Assembly: GCA_020631335.1 (NCBI GenBank)
Contig: JAHDHK010000004.1
Coordinates: 1 to 32,801 of the forward strand
Length of the DNA: 32,801 nucleotides
DNA from: Chromatiales bacterium
GTDB lineage: Bacteria > Pseudomonadota > Gammaproteobacteria > Granulosicoccales > Granulosicoccaceae
Reading direction: 5' to 3'
Position numbers and translations under genes: made by a program. The notes beneath the pieces are model-generated. The model did not search any database and was not told the DNA's origin. It saw only the letters and a list, made by a program, of their open reading frames with translations. This document shows, piece after piece, positions 31,318 to 32,801 of the stretch (its first letter is position 1; each line of letters starts with the position of its first letter).

Positions 31318-32801
31318 GTGACGAAAAGAACCCGCAGAGGGCGCCGCAGCCGCAGCGACAGCAATACCAGCGCAAAGGCACCCGCCTACATCCGCAGGCA
31401 GTTATCTTTTTTTGACCCACTGGATGAAGAGCAACTGATCCGGATCGAAGCACAGGTCGACTGGATGCTGGAGAACATCGGCTTTGCCTTCCGCGATGAC
31501 CCGCAGGCGCTGCGTATATGGCAGCAAGCCGGTGTAAAAATAGATGGAGACAAAGTATTCGCCGACGCGCAATGGGTACGTGCGCAATGCGCAAAAGCAC
31601 CATCGGAATTTACCCAGCTAGCACGTAACCCCGAACGCTCGGTGAAGATCGGTGGCAATAATCAGGTATTCGCCCCGATTTATGGTGCTCCTTTTGTTCG
31701 TGATCTTGAAGGCGGCCGACGCTACGCCACCTTTGCCGATTTTGAAAAGCTGGTAAAACTCACCTATCTGCATCCGAACCTGCACCATAGCGGACTGGTT
31801 ATTGCCGAGCCGACTGATGTCCCGGTTTCCAAACGCCATCTCGATATGGTGTATGCCCACATGACGTTAAACGACAAACCCCACCTCGGTGCGATCACCG
31901 AAAAAAGCCGTGCGCAGGACAGTGTCGACATGGCAGAAATACTTCATGGCAAAGACACCATGGATAACAACGTTGTGATCATGGCTAACGTCAACACAAA
32001 CTCGCCACTATTGATTGATAGGGTCGTCACCGAAGCGATTCAGGTTTACTCATCACGCGGCCAGGCCATGGTCATTACACCGTTCATTCTTACCGGCGCA
32101 ATGGGGCCTGTCTCTACCGTGGCGGCAGTCGCACAGGCCATTGCAGAAGTCATGATTACAATTGCTTTCGGTCAGCTGGTTAAACCCGGCGCACCGTTTG
32201 TGATGGGTAACTTTTTGTCCTCGATGAGCCTCAAGTCAGGCGCGCCCACATTCGGCATGCCCGAACCGGTGTTATCCAACTACATCATTGGACAAATGGC
32301 ACGCCGACTCGAGCTGCCTCTGCGGTGTGGCGGATCACTGACTGCATCAAAAATAGAAGATGCACAGGCAGCCTACGAAAGTGCTGACTCCATGCACTCC
32401 ACCGCGTTGGCCGGCTCCCACTTTACCTTGCACGCGGCGGGCTGGCTTGAAGGGGGCCTTGCAACCGGTTTTGAAAAACTGATTATGGATGCCGACAGAC
32501 TTGGCAGCTATCAAAAGATCCTTAATGGTCTGGACATGACAGAAGATCAGTTTGCCCGCGACGCCTACGAAGAAACCGAACCCGGCGGACACTTCCTCGG
32601 CTCTGCACACACTATGCGGCATTACCAGAGCGCCTTCTATGATGCCACGTTAAGCGACAGTGAAAACGTTGAAAGCTGGGAGGAGAAAGGCAGTCATGAC
32701 ATGCGCAAGCGTGCATTCGATAAATGGAATGCAATGCTCGACAGTTATACACCGCCACCGATGGACCCGGCCATTAAAGAAGCACTGACTGACTACGTGG
32801 T
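31318..32801 (+). CDS. MttB-family (trimethylamine/betaine) methyltransferase, 3' end cut by window
   Basis: The frame is open from GTG 31318 to the window end: 494 codons without a stop. The N-terminus is a basic, Arg-rich tail (TKRTRRGRRSR) as in many proteobacterial MttB homologues, then ENIGFAFRDD, IYGAPFVRDLEGGRRYATFA, and the barrel segments VVIMANVNTNSPLLIDR, FILTGAMGPVSTVAAVAQAI, FVMGNFLSSMSLKSGAPTFGMPEP and GGSLTASKIEDAQAAYESA. There is no in-frame TAG, so it is a non-pyrrolysine member, like the glycine betaine methyltransferase MtgB. Such enzymes give a methyl group to a corrinoid protein. The substrate may be a quaternary amine such as glycine betaine or carnitine. Usual length is about 510-520 residues, so little is missing. 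Start GTG has a weak GGATAG upstream. Confidence 0.88.
   Translation, partial: MTKRTRRGRRSRSDSNTSAKAPAYIRRQLSFFDPLDEEQLIRIEAQVDWMLENIGFAFRDDPQALRIWQQAGVKIDGDKVFADAQWVRAQCAKAPSEFTQLARNPERSVKIGGNNQVFAPIYGAPFVRDLEGGRRYATFADFEKLVKLTYLHPNLHHSGLVIAEPTDVPVSKRHLDMVYAHMTLNDKPHLGAITEKSRAQDSVDMAEILHGKDTMDNNVVIMANVNTNSPLLIDRVVTEAIQVYSSRGQAMVITPFILTGAMGPVSTVAAVAQAIAEVMITIAFGQLVKPGAPFVMGNFLSSMSLKSGAPTFGMPEPVLSNYIIGQMARRLELPLRCGGSLTASKIEDAQAAYESADSMHSTALAGSHFTLHAAGWLEGGLATGFEKLIMDADRLGSYQKILNGLDMTEDQFARDAYEETEPGGHFLGSAHTMRHYQSAFYDATLSDSENVESWEEKGSHDMRKRAFDKWNAMLDSYTPPPMDPAIKEALTDYV

Noticed and set aside
31208-31860. Several minus-strand frames at the right end
   Set aside because: They are antisense to the MttB-family gene, whose + strand frame is open to the end of the window with clear family motifs.
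31318-32801. Pyrrolysine-containing MttB
   Set aside because: No TAG codon occurs in frame in the visible 494 codons, including the region of the barrel where pyrrolysine sits in the archaeal enzyme.

Overview
The window looks like chromosome of a gammaproteobacterium, probably marine or aquatic. The basis is the RpoD sequence, an rpoD followed by tRNA-Ile(CAU), a tkt-gap-pgk-pyk-aldolase order, and a moderate base composition. I cannot name the genus. I see no transposase, integrase, CRISPR array or rRNA.

Region 1 (1-8.6 kb). A truncated secreted protein gene on the + strand faces an eight-gene minus-strand operon for a type IV pilus-like / type II secretion-like machine. Its order is assembly ATPase (PilB/GspE), inner-membrane platform (PilC/GspF), fused PilM-PilN/GspL-like protein, PilO/GspM-like protein, PilP/MshK-like periplasmic protein, and three prepilins. 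One prepilin appears to carry an internal tandem duplication of its globular domain. Five successive junctions overlap by 1-4 bases, so translation is probably coupled. No secretin, prepilin peptidase or PilT is present here. This is the best candidate in the window for a poorly described system.

Region 2 (8.7-11.4 kb). purE-purK on the minus strand and purC on the + strand are divergent around a 75-base gap with a perfect inverted repeat. They carry out consecutive steps of IMP synthesis (AIR to CAIR to SAICAR). A bidirectional terminator closes purC.

Region 3 (11.5-18.7 kb). Minus-strand central carbon cluster tkt-gap-pgk-pyk-aldolase. The aldolase is class I (Schiff base), not the class II enzyme more usual in this context. 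A hairpin follows gap, a terminator-like structure follows pgk, and pyk has its own promoter.

Region 4 (18.7-22.9 kb). rpoD has a candidate promoter whose -35 lies in a perfect 17-base palindrome. It is followed by tRNA-Ile(CAU), an ElyC/YdcF-type envelope protein and a small rhodanese.

Region 5 (22.9-32.8 kb). An accessory series: a DHA2 MFS transporter, an orphan DUF4159 protein, an EamA transporter, a class IV aminotransferase closely resembling (R)-selective amine transaminases, an Arg-rich one-helix membrane protein, a dihaem cytochrome c peroxidase lipoprotein divergent from a membrane-tethered LuxR-type regulator, and a LysR regulator divergent from a non-pyrrolysine MttB-family methyltransferase cut by the window end.
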